Origin: Dehalococcoidia bacterium
GTDB taxonomy: Bacteria; Chloroflexota; Dehalococcoidia; Bin125
Direction of reading: 5' to 3'
DNA length: 51,391 nt
Assembly: GCA_022822855.1 (NCBI GenBank)
Contig: JAJDYG010000024.1
Location: forward strand, 1 to 51,391
Of the stretch, positions 8,700-16,948 are shown piece by piece. The notes beneath the pieces are model-generated. The model saw nothing but the letters and a program-made list of their open reading frames with translations, did no database searches and was not told the DNA's origin. A program made the position numbers and the translations under genes. Positions within the stretch are counted from its first letter, which is position 1. Every line of letters begins with the position of its first letter.

Positions 8700-8826
8700 A
8701 TGGTTGGACAACCTGAGACTATCAACGGGTCCGGGATTGGCGATCGACTGGGATCCGTCGCCTCGGTGCATCAAATGGCGTTGCAGGTTCTATAGTGAAT
8801 TTTGGTTGGCTGGCAGGCTGCGCGTC

Positions 8827-9540
8827 ATGAAAATACTCATCGCTGATGACGAGCCCCACATCCGTGAGTTGGTCCGCCTATACCTCTCGAGAGAAGGCTA
8901 CGAACTGGAGTTTGCTTCCGACGGCCAGGAGGCCCTCGAGAAGGCGGTGATGCTCCAGCCCGATCTGGTCGTGCTCGACCTGATGATGCCCAAGCTGGAC
9001 GGCTTCGAGGTGACCAAGGGGATTCGCCAGGATTCGGATGTGCCGATCCTGATGCTGACGGTTCGCCGGGAGGACGCGGTCAAGGTCGCTGGATTCGAGC
9101 TGGGCGCCGACGATTACCTGACCAAGCCGTTCAACCCCAAGGAACTGGTCGCCCGGGTCAAGGCCATCCTGCGCCGCGCCGACGGCATCGCCCGCTCTGG
9201 CGTCGAAGTCTCGGTGGGCAGCCTGACGCTGAACCGCCAGACGCGCGAGGCGGCACTCGGCGAGACCTCGCTCAAGCTGAGAACCAAAGAGTTCGACTTG
9301 CTCTTCGCCCTGGCGCAGAACCTGCAGACCGTGATGTCGCGCGAGCAACTGCTCTCGCTGGTGTGGGGCTACACCTTCAGCGGGGAAACGCGCACCGTCG
9401 ACGTGCATATCAATCATCTCAGGCAACACTTGCGCGACAGTGATCTACAGATCGAGACACTGCGCGGCGTGGGCTACAAGATGACGATGCGCGACAACCC
9501 GAACGGTCTGTCGCTGTCCACGAACGGCGATGTTGATTAG
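8827..9540 (+). CDS. OmpR/PhoB-family response regulator
   Basis: 237 residues. The receiver domain (1-120) has the acidic pair Asp7-Asp8 in ILIADDEP, the phospho-acceptor Asp51 in LVVLDLMMPK, Thr78 in ILMLTVR and Lys100 in DDYLTKPF. The C-terminal half is a winged-helix DNA-binding domain: KLRTKEFDLLFALAQN, SREQLLSLVWGY and RTVDVHINHLRQHL are the expected helices. The ATG at 8827 begins exactly at the receiver fold; the open frame continues upstream to 8704 without homology. A TATAGT at 8791-8796 could be a -10 element, but I see no good -35. It is followed after 12 bp by the histidine kinase and is its obvious partner. Confidence 0.93.
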   Translation: MKILIADDEPHIRELVRLYLSREGYELEFASDGQEALEKAVMLQPDLVVLDLMMPKLDGFEVTKGIRQDSDVPILMLTVRREDAVKVAGFELGADDYLTKPFNPKELVARVKAILRRADGIARSGVEVSVGSLTLNRQTREAALGETSLKLRTKEFDLLFALAQNLQTVMSREQLLSLVWGYTFSGETRTVDVHINHLRQHLRDSDLQIETLRGVGYKMTMRDNPNGLSLSTNGDVD

Positions 9541-9552
9541 CCGCTGTCAGCG

Positions 9553-11106
9553 GTGGCTGCCGACAGCGCCGAGATGATGCCCAACCGTCAGTGGAAGTGG
9601 ATGCCCGCGCTGGGCTCGCCGAGTTGGCAACTGCAGACGATCCGCTCGCGGATCTACGTGACACTGGTAGCGATCGTCGTGCTGACGCTGATCGTCGTCG
9701 GCTTGATCTCGTTCGTGCTGCTGGGCGGTTACCAGGACCGGGTGGATCAGTCGCGGTTGCGAGAACTGGCGACGGCCTGGGGTCCCGAGCTGTTCTCCGA
9801 ACAGGACGAAGCGAGAAACCTGGACCAACTGCTGCAAGATTTCGCGATTGCGGCGCAGACGTTGACCGGCACCCTGGTCAGCGAGCTCGACGTGCCGGTC
9901 CTGGGCATTACGTCGGGAGGCGAAGTGGTCCGGGTGATGGAAACCGGCGATCGATTCCTGGGCGAGACCCTGCCGATCGATCTGGGCGAGCTGGATAGCA
10001 ATCGACTGGCCCAGGGCCAGCTAACGACCGACGACGGCGAGCGCCTGACCTATGTCGTGACCAGCCTGCCCGTTGATGAGCAACAACGACAGGGTTACTG
10101 CTGCATTGCGGTGGCCCTGGTCGGAGAGTCTCGCTGGGCGGTGGCCGGCGATCTGGCGCCCCGGCTGTTACTGGCCGGCGTGATTGCGCTGATCGTCGCT
10201 TCGCTGGTCGGGTTCCTGGTCTCGCGTTCGATCTACCGCCCGATTCAGCGAGTCGCCGCGGCTTCGCGCAGCGTGGCCCGGGGTCAGCTCCAACAGAGAG
10301 TCGATGTGGGCGGGTCGCAGGAGGCGCAGGAACTGGCGCGCTCGTTCAACCAGATGACCGAGGAGGTCGAACGCCAGCAGACCGCGCTGCGTGACTTTCT
10401 GGCGAACGTCTCGCACGACCTGCAGACGCCGCTGACCTCGATCAATGGGTTCTCGCAGGCATTGATGGACGATGTCGTCAAGGATGAAGAGCAGCACAAT
10501 GCGTACCGAATCATTGAGGACGAGTCGCGTCGTCTGTTGAGGTTGGTGGAGGGACTGCTCGACCTGTCGCGGATCGAGGCGGGGCAAGTTCAGGTGGAGT
10601 CGAATCCAGTCAACGTGGAACTGCTGCTTGAGCATGTCGGCGAGCTGTTTGCGCTCCGAGCACAGGAATTGGACGTCAGCTTGTCGGTCGCGACATCGGA
10701 CGCGGGCGATGTGCTGGGCGACTGGGATCGGCTCGATCAGGTGCTTGGCAATCTGCTCGACAACGCGCTGCGCCACACGCCACCCGGCGGCGACGTAGAG
10801 TTGAGTGCACGCAAAGAGAGCCAGGGCAGCGTGTCGATCGCGGTCGCCGACACGGGCGTTGGCATTCCCGAGGAAGCCATACCTAACCTGTTCGACCGCT
10901 ACTACAAGTCGGATCGTCCGGGCGCCCAGGGCGGCACCGGTCTCGGTCTGGCCATCGCTCGCGAACTGGTGCGGGCGCAGGGAGGCGAGATTCGCGTCTC
11001 GAGCGAGCAGGGCGTCGGCACTACGTTCCACATCGTGCTGCCGACAGCCCGAGACGCAGAGTCGGCAGACGATGCAGCAGAGTCATCGAGCCCGGAGTTC
11101 GCGTGA
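9553..11106 (+). CDS. Membrane sensor histidine kinase (HAMP-HisKA-HATPase)
   Basis: About 517 residues from a GTG at 9553; an ATG at 9574 is an equally possible start, and neither has a strong ribosome site. A first membrane helix (about residues 35-60) is followed by a roughly 150-residue extracytoplasmic sensor region, a second helix (about 207-228), and a HAMP linker (SRSIYRPIQRVAAASRSVARG). The phospho-acceptor histidine lies in FLANVSHDLQTPLTSI, where glutamine replaces the usual arginine. The ATP-binding N box (DQVLGNLLDNALRH), G1 (VADTGVGIP), F box and G2 (GGTGLGLAIARELV) are all present. With the adjacent OmpR-type regulator it forms a complete two-component system. The signal is unknown; the downstream lipoprotein may belong to the sensing unit or its regulon. 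Confidence 0.92.
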   Translation: MAADSAEMMPNRQWKWMPALGSPSWQLQTIRSRIYVTLVAIVVLTLIVVGLISFVLLGGYQDRVDQSRLRELATAWGPELFSEQDEARNLDQLLQDFAIAAQTLTGTLVSELDVPVLGITSGGEVVRVMETGDRFLGETLPIDLGELDSNRLAQGQLTTDDGERLTYVVTSLPVDEQQRQGYCCIAVALVGESRWAVAGDLAPRLLLAGVIALIVASLVGFLVSRSIYRPIQRVAAASRSVARGQLQQRVDVGGSQEAQELARSFNQMTEEVERQQTALRDFLANVSHDLQTPLTSINGFSQALMDDVVKDEEQHNAYRIIEDESRRLLRLVEGLLDLSRIEAGQVQVESNPVNVELLLEHVGELFALRAQELDVSLSVATSDAGDVLGDWDRLDQVLGNLLDNALRHTPPGGDVELSARKESQGSVSIAVADTGVGIPEEAIPNLFDRYYKSDRPGAQGGTGLGLAIARELVRAQGGEIRVSSEQGVGTTFHIVLPTARDAESADDAAESSSPEFA

Positions 11107-11134
11107 AGTGGCGCGGCGCGAATCCTGTACAGAG

Positions 11135-11911
11135 ATGCTCGGGACGGTTCTGCGTCGGGTTGCGGTAGCAGCGCTTCTGGTCGCGTTCAGCGCGGTCGTG
11201 GCCTGCGGTGGAGGCGACGGCGAAGAGGGTCAACCCGACCCGGGGCAGACCCAGGCTCAAGTGGTGACGGAAGAGGATCTCCCCCAGGGCCAGTCGGGCG
11301 ACCAGGATGTACGGGAGTGGGAGTTCAGCGTTGCCTCGGCCGATGTCGGCTCGCATCTGGAGGAGAAGTCGTACGCGGCCGGCTTGCCATCCCTATTGGA
11401 AGCGTCGGAAGACAGGATGCTCTCGTCCTTGCCGGGCCGGGCGCTGGCCTCAAGCGGCATCCATTTCTCCGACAGCGAAGACAGCCCCACCGGTGAGACG
11501 CTCTGGCTGCATGTGTTCACCGATCAGTCGGCCGAGACTGCCGTCGAGTGGGTGAAGTACCTCGCCTCGCAGCCGCCCTCGCTGATCGGAATCCTCGTTC
11601 CTCACCACGAGTTGTTCGAAGCGAGCTTTGAGCCGGCGCCGCTGGTCGGCGATGCCTCGGTTGCCATCCAACTGCTGCATGGGCACTCGGGGATCTGCGT
11701 CAGTTCGACCCTCCTCGTGTTTGCCCAGACGCGGGTCCTCATCCTGCTGTTCAACTCGATCGAGATCACCAGCGATACGCCTGAGACGCCGAGCGCCGAC
11801 GCCGGTGACGGAGTACCGGCGCACTGTCAGATCATGGCAGCAGACAGTCGGTTGACCGATCTCGAGGGGATCGCACGGCTGATCTCGGAGCGGATTCCGA
11901 CCGCTCCGTAG
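11135..11911 (+). CDS. Predicted lipoprotein of unknown function
   Basis: 258 residues. The N-terminus is a lipoprotein signal: two arginines, a hydrophobic stretch, then the lipobox VVAC with Cys24, followed by a glycine- and acid-rich linker. The mature part (about residues 60-258) has no domain I recognise. It contains two cysteines (in GICVSS and PAHCQI) that could form a disulfide outside the membrane. The start could instead be a GTG at 11108, which overlaps the kinase stop region. The gene follows the histidine kinase within 28 bp, so it is likely co-transcribed and may be an accessory of that signalling system or a surface protein it controls. Confidence 0.7.
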   Translation: MLGTVLRRVAVAALLVAFSAVVACGGGDGEEGQPDPGQTQAQVVTEEDLPQGQSGDQDVREWEFSVASADVGSHLEEKSYAAGLPSLLEASEDRMLSSLPGRALASSGIHFSDSEDSPTGETLWLHVFTDQSAETAVEWVKYLASQPPSLIGILVPHHELFEASFEPAPLVGDASVAIQLLHGHSGICVSSTLLVFAQTRVLILLFNSIEITSDTPETPSADAGDGVPAHCQIMAADSRLTDLEGIARLISERIPTAP

Positions 11912-12035
11912 CCACTGCAAACCACAACTGACAGCGTGTGCGCGGATCGTTAACCTGTATCGCCAAAGTCGATAGGCTTAATCGCGACGCGTTAGGCCGT
12001 CAGATCGAGAGTTGATTCCGGAGGGTTGCTAGGTA

Positions 12036-13031
12036 GTGCGTCGGGTGCAGAGCATCAGCCGTCGAGAGGCAATTGGGGCCGTCTGTTGGGCCGCGTTAGC
12101 GGTTGGTCTGCTGGCAGTTGTGTTGAGGCAGACGGTCTCGCTGGAGCCGGTGGTCTTCGCCCCGATCAGCGGGTGTGCGGTGCTAGCCGTCTTTGTGCTG
12201 GCTCGACGATGGGGCGACTGGGGCATCCTGGTCGCCTATGTCGTCGCGATGGCGTTCTTCATCCAGTTGCGCGACGCAGCCGACGAGACCGGGCTGCGCA
12301 CCCTGACCGACTATGTACTCGATTGGGAACTGTGGATGTTCGCCGGGGTCACGCCGTCGGCCTGGTTGCAGGCCAGGATCGGCGGGGCCAGTGCAGATCC
12401 CGGACTCCCCGCATTCTTCTCGGCGATCGTGCATTGGACCTGGTTTGTCTTCCCGCATGCTGCGGTGCTCGGTACCTGGCTGTTCGTTCGCAAGATGGCC
12501 TGGCGGGTGACGATCATCGTTGCGCTGACCTTCTACCTCGGCGCGCTGCTTTACTTCACCGTGCCGACGGCCCCGCCCTGGATGGCCGCCGACCAGGGTC
12601 TCGTGGATGGAGTCGTCCGCGGGATGAATACAGTCGGCCCGGCGATCCTGGGCGTCGACTTCTACAACTGGGCGTTCGCCACGATGGCCGAACCGAACCC
12701 GACTGCGGCGATGCCCTCGTTGCACTTTGCCGCCTCGTTCGTGGTGGTCGGCGTGGGCATTGTGTTGCGTTCCCGCAAGGTGATTGCGGTGGCGGTGGCC
12801 TACTCCATCGCGCTGACGTTTGCCCTGGTGTACCTGGGTGAGCACTACATCGCCGACATCATCGCCGGGGGAGCGGTGGCCTTCATCGCCTTCTCGGCGG
12901 TTGAGGGCGGCCGGTACGTTCGGACGCAGATAGTGTTGCGCCATGACCAGTTGACCCGGAGCGGTCAGCGAGCGGCGCAAGGGTTGCGGGAGGCCCTGCG
13001 CCTGCCTCCGCCTCGAATCGAGGCGGGCTAG
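12036..13031 (+). CDS. PAP2-superfamily membrane phosphatase/phosphotransferase (AUR1-like PAP2_3 type)
   Basis: 331 residues with about six membrane helices. The catalytic motifs of the AUR1/inositol-phosphorylceramide-synthase-like branch are present: VPTAPPWMA, then AAMPSLHFAAS (the PSGH-like motif with its histidine) and YLGEHYIADIIAG (third motif with His and Asp). GTG is the start, with GGAGGG ten bases upstream; no ATG gives the same length. Members dephosphorylate or transfer lipid head groups at the outer membrane face. The next gene, 23 bp downstream, is a UPF0104 membrane protein, a family often linked to phospholipid or polyprenyl-glycan metabolism, so a role in membrane lipid modification is likely. 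Confidence 0.85.
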   Translation: MRRVQSISRREAIGAVCWAALAVGLLAVVLRQTVSLEPVVFAPISGCAVLAVFVLARRWGDWGILVAYVVAMAFFIQLRDAADETGLRTLTDYVLDWELWMFAGVTPSAWLQARIGGASADPGLPAFFSAIVHWTWFVFPHAAVLGTWLFVRKMAWRVTIIVALTFYLGALLYFTVPTAPPWMAADQGLVDGVVRGMNTVGPAILGVDFYNWAFATMAEPNPTAAMPSLHFAASFVVVGVGIVLRSRKVIAVAVAYSIALTFALVYLGEHYIADIIAGGAVAFIAFSAVEGGRYVRTQIVLRHDQLTRSGQRAAQGLREALRLPPPRIEAG

Positions 13032-13054
13032 CATCCGCCTAGATTCTGGCGGGC

Positions 13055-14116
13055 ATGGCCATGAGTTTTCGGCTTCCGGGTTGGGCGACGGGATCTCTTG
13101 CGCGCCTCGCGCTGGGCTTGGGCGGTAGCACCGCGTTCCTGGTGCTGTTCCTGCGCAACGCGGATTTTCACCAGGTTGGCCGGGCCTTCACCGAGGTCTC
13201 CGCCTGGTGGATCGGTCCCGCGTTGGTCGTCTACTTCGCCGGCATTGCCGCTCGCGCCTGGCGCTGGCACTGGTTGTTGCTGCATATCCAGAGCATCGCC
13301 TGGTGGAGGCTGTTTCCGATCGTCGCAATCGGGTTCGGGGTCAACAATGTGCTGCCCTTGCGAGCCGGAGAGCTGGTCCGCGCTCATGTGCTGTATCAGC
13401 GGCACGACATCTCCCGCCTGTCGGGGCTGTCCAGCATCTTCATGACCCGCGTCTACGACGGCCTGATGTTGACGTTTTTTCTCGTCATCGGCGTGATCGC
13501 CAGTCTGATCGGCTTCGAAGGCATGAACGACGCCGGAGACGAATTGACGGGCGCGATGGCGTTTCTCGTCTTCGGGATCACCGGAGCGTTCCTGGTCTTC
13601 GGGGCGATCGCGAGGCATCCGGAGGCGGCTGAGCGAATCATCGGGAGGATGCTGAGCCGGCTTCCCGGCCAGGCGGACCGGGAGTGGACCTGGCTGCCCC
13701 CACTGATCACAGGCATGTCGGCGCAGGCCAATCGGCGGCAGGTGATCGGCGCGCTCATCGCCAGCCTGATCGCCTGGGCGCTTGAGGCGGTCATGTACTG
13801 GATGGTTGGCCAGGCATTCAACCTCGGCTTGCCCTTTCCCGTCTATCTGCTGGTCGCCGCGGCTGCCAACCTGCTGATCACGGCGCCATCGACAGCGGGC
13901 GGTGTGGGCCCGTTCGAGTGGGCGACGAAGGCGACGCTCCTGATCTGGCTGCCGACACTTGGAACGCTGGGCGCTCAGGATGCGGAGTCGACAGCCGTCG
14001 CCTTTGCGGCGATTCTGCACGGGCTGGTGATCATTCCCATATCGCTGGTCGGTCTGATCGCACTGTGGATCTTCCAGGTCGCGCCGCAGCGGCGATTTCT
14101 GCGAACCGAGTCCTAG
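13055..14116 (+). CDS. UPF0104/LPG-synthase-TM-domain integral membrane protein
   Basis: 353 residues, eight or more hydrophobic segments. The family features are the N-terminal GSTAFLVLFLRNADFHQVGRAF, ARAWRWHWLL, VNNVLPLRAGELVRAHVL (the conserved N-x-x-P-x-R-x-G-E motif) and SSIFMTRVYDGL. These proteins include the flippase domain of MprF (lysylphosphatidylglycerol synthase) and stand-alone homologues thought to move or modify lipids. No aminoacyl-transferase domain is present. The start is ATG at 13055, with a second ATG two codons later; no strong ribosome site is seen. It follows the PAP2 gene closely and the two probably act together on membrane lipids. A long open frame on the opposite strand is only a codon-bias shadow. 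Confidence 0.85.
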   Translation: MAMSFRLPGWATGSLARLALGLGGSTAFLVLFLRNADFHQVGRAFTEVSAWWIGPALVVYFAGIAARAWRWHWLLLHIQSIAWWRLFPIVAIGFGVNNVLPLRAGELVRAHVLYQRHDISRLSGLSSIFMTRVYDGLMLTFFLVIGVIASLIGFEGMNDAGDELTGAMAFLVFGITGAFLVFGAIARHPEAAERIIGRMLSRLPGQADREWTWLPPLITGMSAQANRRQVIGALIASLIAWALEAVMYWMVGQAFNLGLPFPVYLLVAAAANLLITAPSTAGGVGPFEWATKATLLIWLPTLGTLGAQDAESTAVAFAAILHGLVIIPISLVGLIALWIFQVAPQRRFLRTES

Positions 14117-14176
14117 CCTGAGGGTTGTTGTTGGTTGTCGCTGTTCGCTAGCGACCATGAGTGAAGGGATGTTGCG

Positions 14177-15382
14177 ATGACGACGCTCGATGGTCCGCTG
14201 GATGGCATTCGCGTGGTCGATCTGTCGGCTCTGGCGCCGGGACCGTATTGCTCGATGTTGCTGGCCGACATGGGCGCGGAAGTGATTCTGGTCGAGCAAG
14301 CAGGGCGGCCGCGCGGGCGTCGAGACGTAGAGCGGGATCCGAATGAGGAGCGGCGGCGTTACTCCTCCTACGCGCTGGGCCGCGGCAAGCGATCGATTGG
14401 GCTCAATCTCAAGGCGGACGAGGCACGGGAGATCTTCTACCGGCTCTCGGATGAGGCCGATGTTGTGCTGGAAGGCTTCCGGCCGGGCGTCGTGACGCGG
14501 CTCGGCGTCGACTGGGAGACGCTCTCGGCGCGCAATCCGCGATTGGTCTACTGCTCGCTCTCCGGGTTCGGGCAGACCGGGCCGTATGCGTCCCACGTTG
14601 GGCACGACATCAACTACATCGCAACGGCCGGAGCGCTGGGGATGATCGGGGATCACTCCACAGGCGGCCGACCGGCGATTCCGGTCAACATCATTGCCGA
14701 CTTCGCCGGCGGGGGACTGATGGCGGCGTTCGCGATTGTCTGCGCCCTGCAGGCGCGAGAGCGAACCGGCGAGGGACAGTACATCGACCTTGGTATGTCC
14801 GACGGTTCGATGTCCTTGATTACCTCGGCGTTGGCCGGGTATGAGGGCGCGGGTGCGGACATGCGTCCGGCGAAGCATGTGCTCAACGGCGGCGAACCTC
14901 ATTACGGGGTCTATGAGACCGCCGACAGCCGCTGGTTCTCGGTCGGCTCGATGGAGCCGTACTTCTACGCGAACCTGTGCCGGGCCCTGGGCCTGGAGCA
15001 GTTCATCGACGACCAGGGCACCTCGGATCTCGCGCGGCGCGAGGAGATCCGCGAGGCGTTCGCCGACGCATTCATGACCCGGACCGCCGACGAGTGGCAC
15101 GAGATTCTCAATGAGATTGACGTCTGCGCCAAGCCGGTGCTGTCCCTCGAGGACGCGCTGCGCGATGAGCACAACATCGCGCGGGAGATGGTGGTCGAGG
15201 TTCCGACGCCGGATGGCGGCGTCATGCGCCAGGCCGGCGTGGCGCCCAAGTTGTCGGCCACGCCGGGCCGGATTCGCGGAGGGGCGCCTCTTCGCGGTCA
15301 GGACACGCAGGCGCTGCTGGCCGAGCTGGGATTCGATTCCGACGCCGTGGCATCGCTGCGCGAGCGCGAAATCGTCGCCTGA
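14177..15382 (+). CDS. Family III CoA-transferase, alpha-methylacyl-CoA racemase-like
   Basis: 401 residues of the CaiB/BaiF fold. The N-terminus LDGIRVVDLSALAPGPYCSMLLADMGAEVI is the CoA-binding part. Three residues needed for racemisation in the mycobacterial enzyme have counterparts: His143 in VGHDINYIATAG, Asp175 in NIIADFAGGGLM and Glu260 in VGSMEPYFYANL. The ADFAGGG motif separates racemases from formyl-CoA-type transferases. The likely reaction is exchange of R and S configuration at the alpha-methyl carbon of branched acyl-CoAs, needed before beta-oxidation of branched or sterol side chains. It is the last gene of the plus-strand run. The start is ATG at 14177 with AAGGGA upstream. 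Racemase versus transferase remains inferred from motifs. Confidence 0.82.
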   Translation: MTTLDGPLDGIRVVDLSALAPGPYCSMLLADMGAEVILVEQAGRPRGRRDVERDPNEERRRYSSYALGRGKRSIGLNLKADEAREIFYRLSDEADVVLEGFRPGVVTRLGVDWETLSARNPRLVYCSLSGFGQTGPYASHVGHDINYIATAGALGMIGDHSTGGRPAIPVNIIADFAGGGLMAAFAIVCALQARERTGEGQYIDLGMSDGSMSLITSALAGYEGAGADMRPAKHVLNGGEPHYGVYETADSRWFSVGSMEPYFYANLCRALGLEQFIDDQGTSDLARREEIREAFADAFMTRTADEWHEILNEIDVCAKPVLSLEDALRDEHNIAREMVVEVPTPDGGVMRQAGVAPKLSATPGRIRGGAPLRGQDTQALLAELGFDSDAVASLREREIVA

Positions 15383-15447
15383 CTCACCTGCCCCGGTCGG
15401 TCCATCAGTCCGTTGGTCATGGCGGACTCAATCGGCGCGGGTCGAGT

Positions 15448-15550
15448 TTTCAGGTTTTCAGCGAAATGCTTTTTTCAGACCCCTGAATGGCCTGATCTCC
15501 AGTGTTTTGCTGGAGATTGTGCTTCAGGGCCTTTCAGGTTCTTTCAGGTT
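15448..15550. repeat. Intergenic nested inverted repeat and TTTCAGGTT direct repeats
   Basis: The 288-bp gap 15383-15670 lies between two convergent genes and is less GC-rich than its surroundings. It holds a nested dyad: outer arms CCCTGAA (15481-15487) and TTCAGGG (15523-15529), inner arms TCTCCAG (15496-15502) and CTGGAGA (15510-15516) around a 7-base loop. CTTTCAGGTT is repeated in tandem at 15531-15550, and TTTCAGGTT also occurs at 15448-15456. No T-run follows the hairpin directly, so a classical terminator is uncertain, although the position between convergent genes fits one. I see no gene in this gap. Confidence 0.7.
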
Positions 15551-15670
15551 TCTTCGGGCATCTTCAGCGCGTGTGGCGAGCGGTTTGGCCAGAAGTCGAA
15601 ACTCGATCGGGGCATGTTGGGCTCCTTCCTGACTAGCCCTTGCTTGACTGGCTAAGCTCATACATTCTGA

Positions 15671-16948
15671 TTATACCGTGAGTTCCTGTCGGTGGGCTCG
15701 TCGCCAGCCGATCCAGAAGACCGCCCCGCCGGCAATCAGCAAAGCGAAGGCCAGGCCGAAGCCTGCTTGAAAGCTGAAGGCGTCGACCAGAGCCGAAGCT
15801 GAGCCGATCACGATCGTGATCATCACCGCCGTGCACAGCGAGAAGATGGAGAGCACAGTCGCGCGCTGGTCGGAGGGGATGCGCCGATTGATGTAGCCGC
15901 CGGCCAGCGGTTGCACCGCTGCCGTCCCAGCGGCCAACAGCGCGAATGAAGCGACCAGCGCGAGGTGATCGGCGACGAGCAGGGGGACAAACACCAATCC
16001 GCCGACGACCAGCACGGTCGGCAGGGCGCGGCGTTCGCCCAACCGCGCCGCCAGCGGAGCGGCGAGGATCGCGCCGAGCATCAATCCGACGAACGAGGGC
16101 AGCATGAATGCCGAGTAGGTCAGCCCGTCGAGCAACCCGATGGCGGGGTCCACTCCGTGCGAGCGGACAAACGGTTGGATGAAGAACTCGGGCAGGTCGA
16201 GGGTGGCCAGCATGATGCCTCCGAACAGAATCGCCCAGAGCACGGGGCGCGTGCGGAGAGCGATGCGGATGCCCCGCAGGATCTCATCGAGGACCGCGGT
16301 CCCCGAGGTGGAGGCATGTATCGGTTGGCCACCCTCGTCGAAGTCTGATTCGCGCCGCGGCGGTTCACGCAGCACCAGCGCGATCAGGCCCGCCAGTCCC
16401 ATCCCGACTGCGCTGATGATGATCACCGTGCGGAAGTCGAGCACCGAGACCAGCGGCCCGGCGAGGATCGTGGCGGCCAGCAGTGACGCCGTCGCGACGG
16501 CGCTGGCCCGTCCGGCGTGTTTCTCGTACTCGTCCGTGCGCTTGAGCTGGCGCAGGCTGTCGTAGAGGAGCGCGTCGTCGGAGCCGGACATGAGGGTCCG
16601 CGTGATCGACATGAACAGGTGGCCGACGATCAGACTGGGGAAGCTGAGCGTGGCGAACAGCACGGTCGCTCCGGCGAAGCCCAGCGCGCCCATGCCCAGG
16701 GCGACCCGGCGTCCAAAGCGGTCCGCGATCGCGCCGGTGGGCACCTCGGCGATGATCGTCGCGATGCCGAAGAGCACCTCGATCAAGCCGATCTGGACGT
16801 AGGCCAATCCATGCTCGGTCTGCAGGAAGAGGAACCAGATCGGCAGCCAGAAGTGGAAGCCGCGGACGAACTGGAAGAGGTAGTAGAGCGGAATGTTGCG
16901 CGCGAACGAATGCTGTGACGCCGGCGTCGGGGGGCCCTCGCGCCTCAT
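15671..16948 (-). CDS. MFS transporter (third gene of a tandem triplet)
   Basis: 425 residues with about twelve membrane helices. The loop between helices 2 and 3 carries the major facilitator signature GAIADRFGRR, preceded by EVPT. A second strongly conserved stretch, GGYINRRIPSDQRATVLSIF, lies between helices 10 and 11 and is shared with both neighbouring paralogues. The N-terminus ARNIPLYYLFQFVRGFHFWLP is also shared. Its ATG overlaps the stop of the upstream MFS gene by four bases (ATGA), so the two are translationally coupled. Substrate is unknown; drug or metabolite export is usual for such proteins. This copy has the shortest C-terminal tail of the three. Confidence 0.9.
   Translation of the reverse strand: MRREGPPTPASQHSFARNIPLYYLFQFVRGFHFWLPIWFLFLQTEHGLAYVQIGLIEVLFGIATIIAEVPTGAIADRFGRRVALGMGALGFAGATVLFATLSFPSLIVGHLFMSITRTLMSGSDDALLYDSLRQLKRTDEYEKHAGRASAVATASLLAATILAGPLVSVLDFRTVIIISAVGMGLAGLIALVLREPPRRESDFDEGGQPIHASTSGTAVLDEILRGIRIALRTRPVLWAILFGGIMLATLDLPEFFIQPFVRSHGVDPAIGLLDGLTYSAFMLPSFVGLMLGAILAAPLAARLGERRALPTVLVVGGLVFVPLLVADHLALVASFALLAAGTAAVQPLAGGYINRRIPSDQRATVLSIFSLCTAVMITIVIGSASALVDAFSFQAGFGLAFALLIAGGAVFWIGWRRAHRQELTV

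Noticed and set aside
11954..11976. Imperfect hairpin TATCG-CCAAAGT-CGATA before the PAP2 gene
   Set aside because: Only a 5-bp core stem without a T-run; expected by chance at this length.
13028..15172. A 714-codon open frame on the minus strand, opposite the UPF0104 and racemase-like genes
   Set aside because: Its translation is rich in Arg, Gln, Pro, His and Asp with no domain, while the plus strand holds two clear families. It is a shadow from high GC in third codon positions.
15413..15655. An 80-codon frame in the intergenic repeat region
   Set aside because: Its composition follows the repeats, it has no ribosome site, and it ends between two convergent genes.
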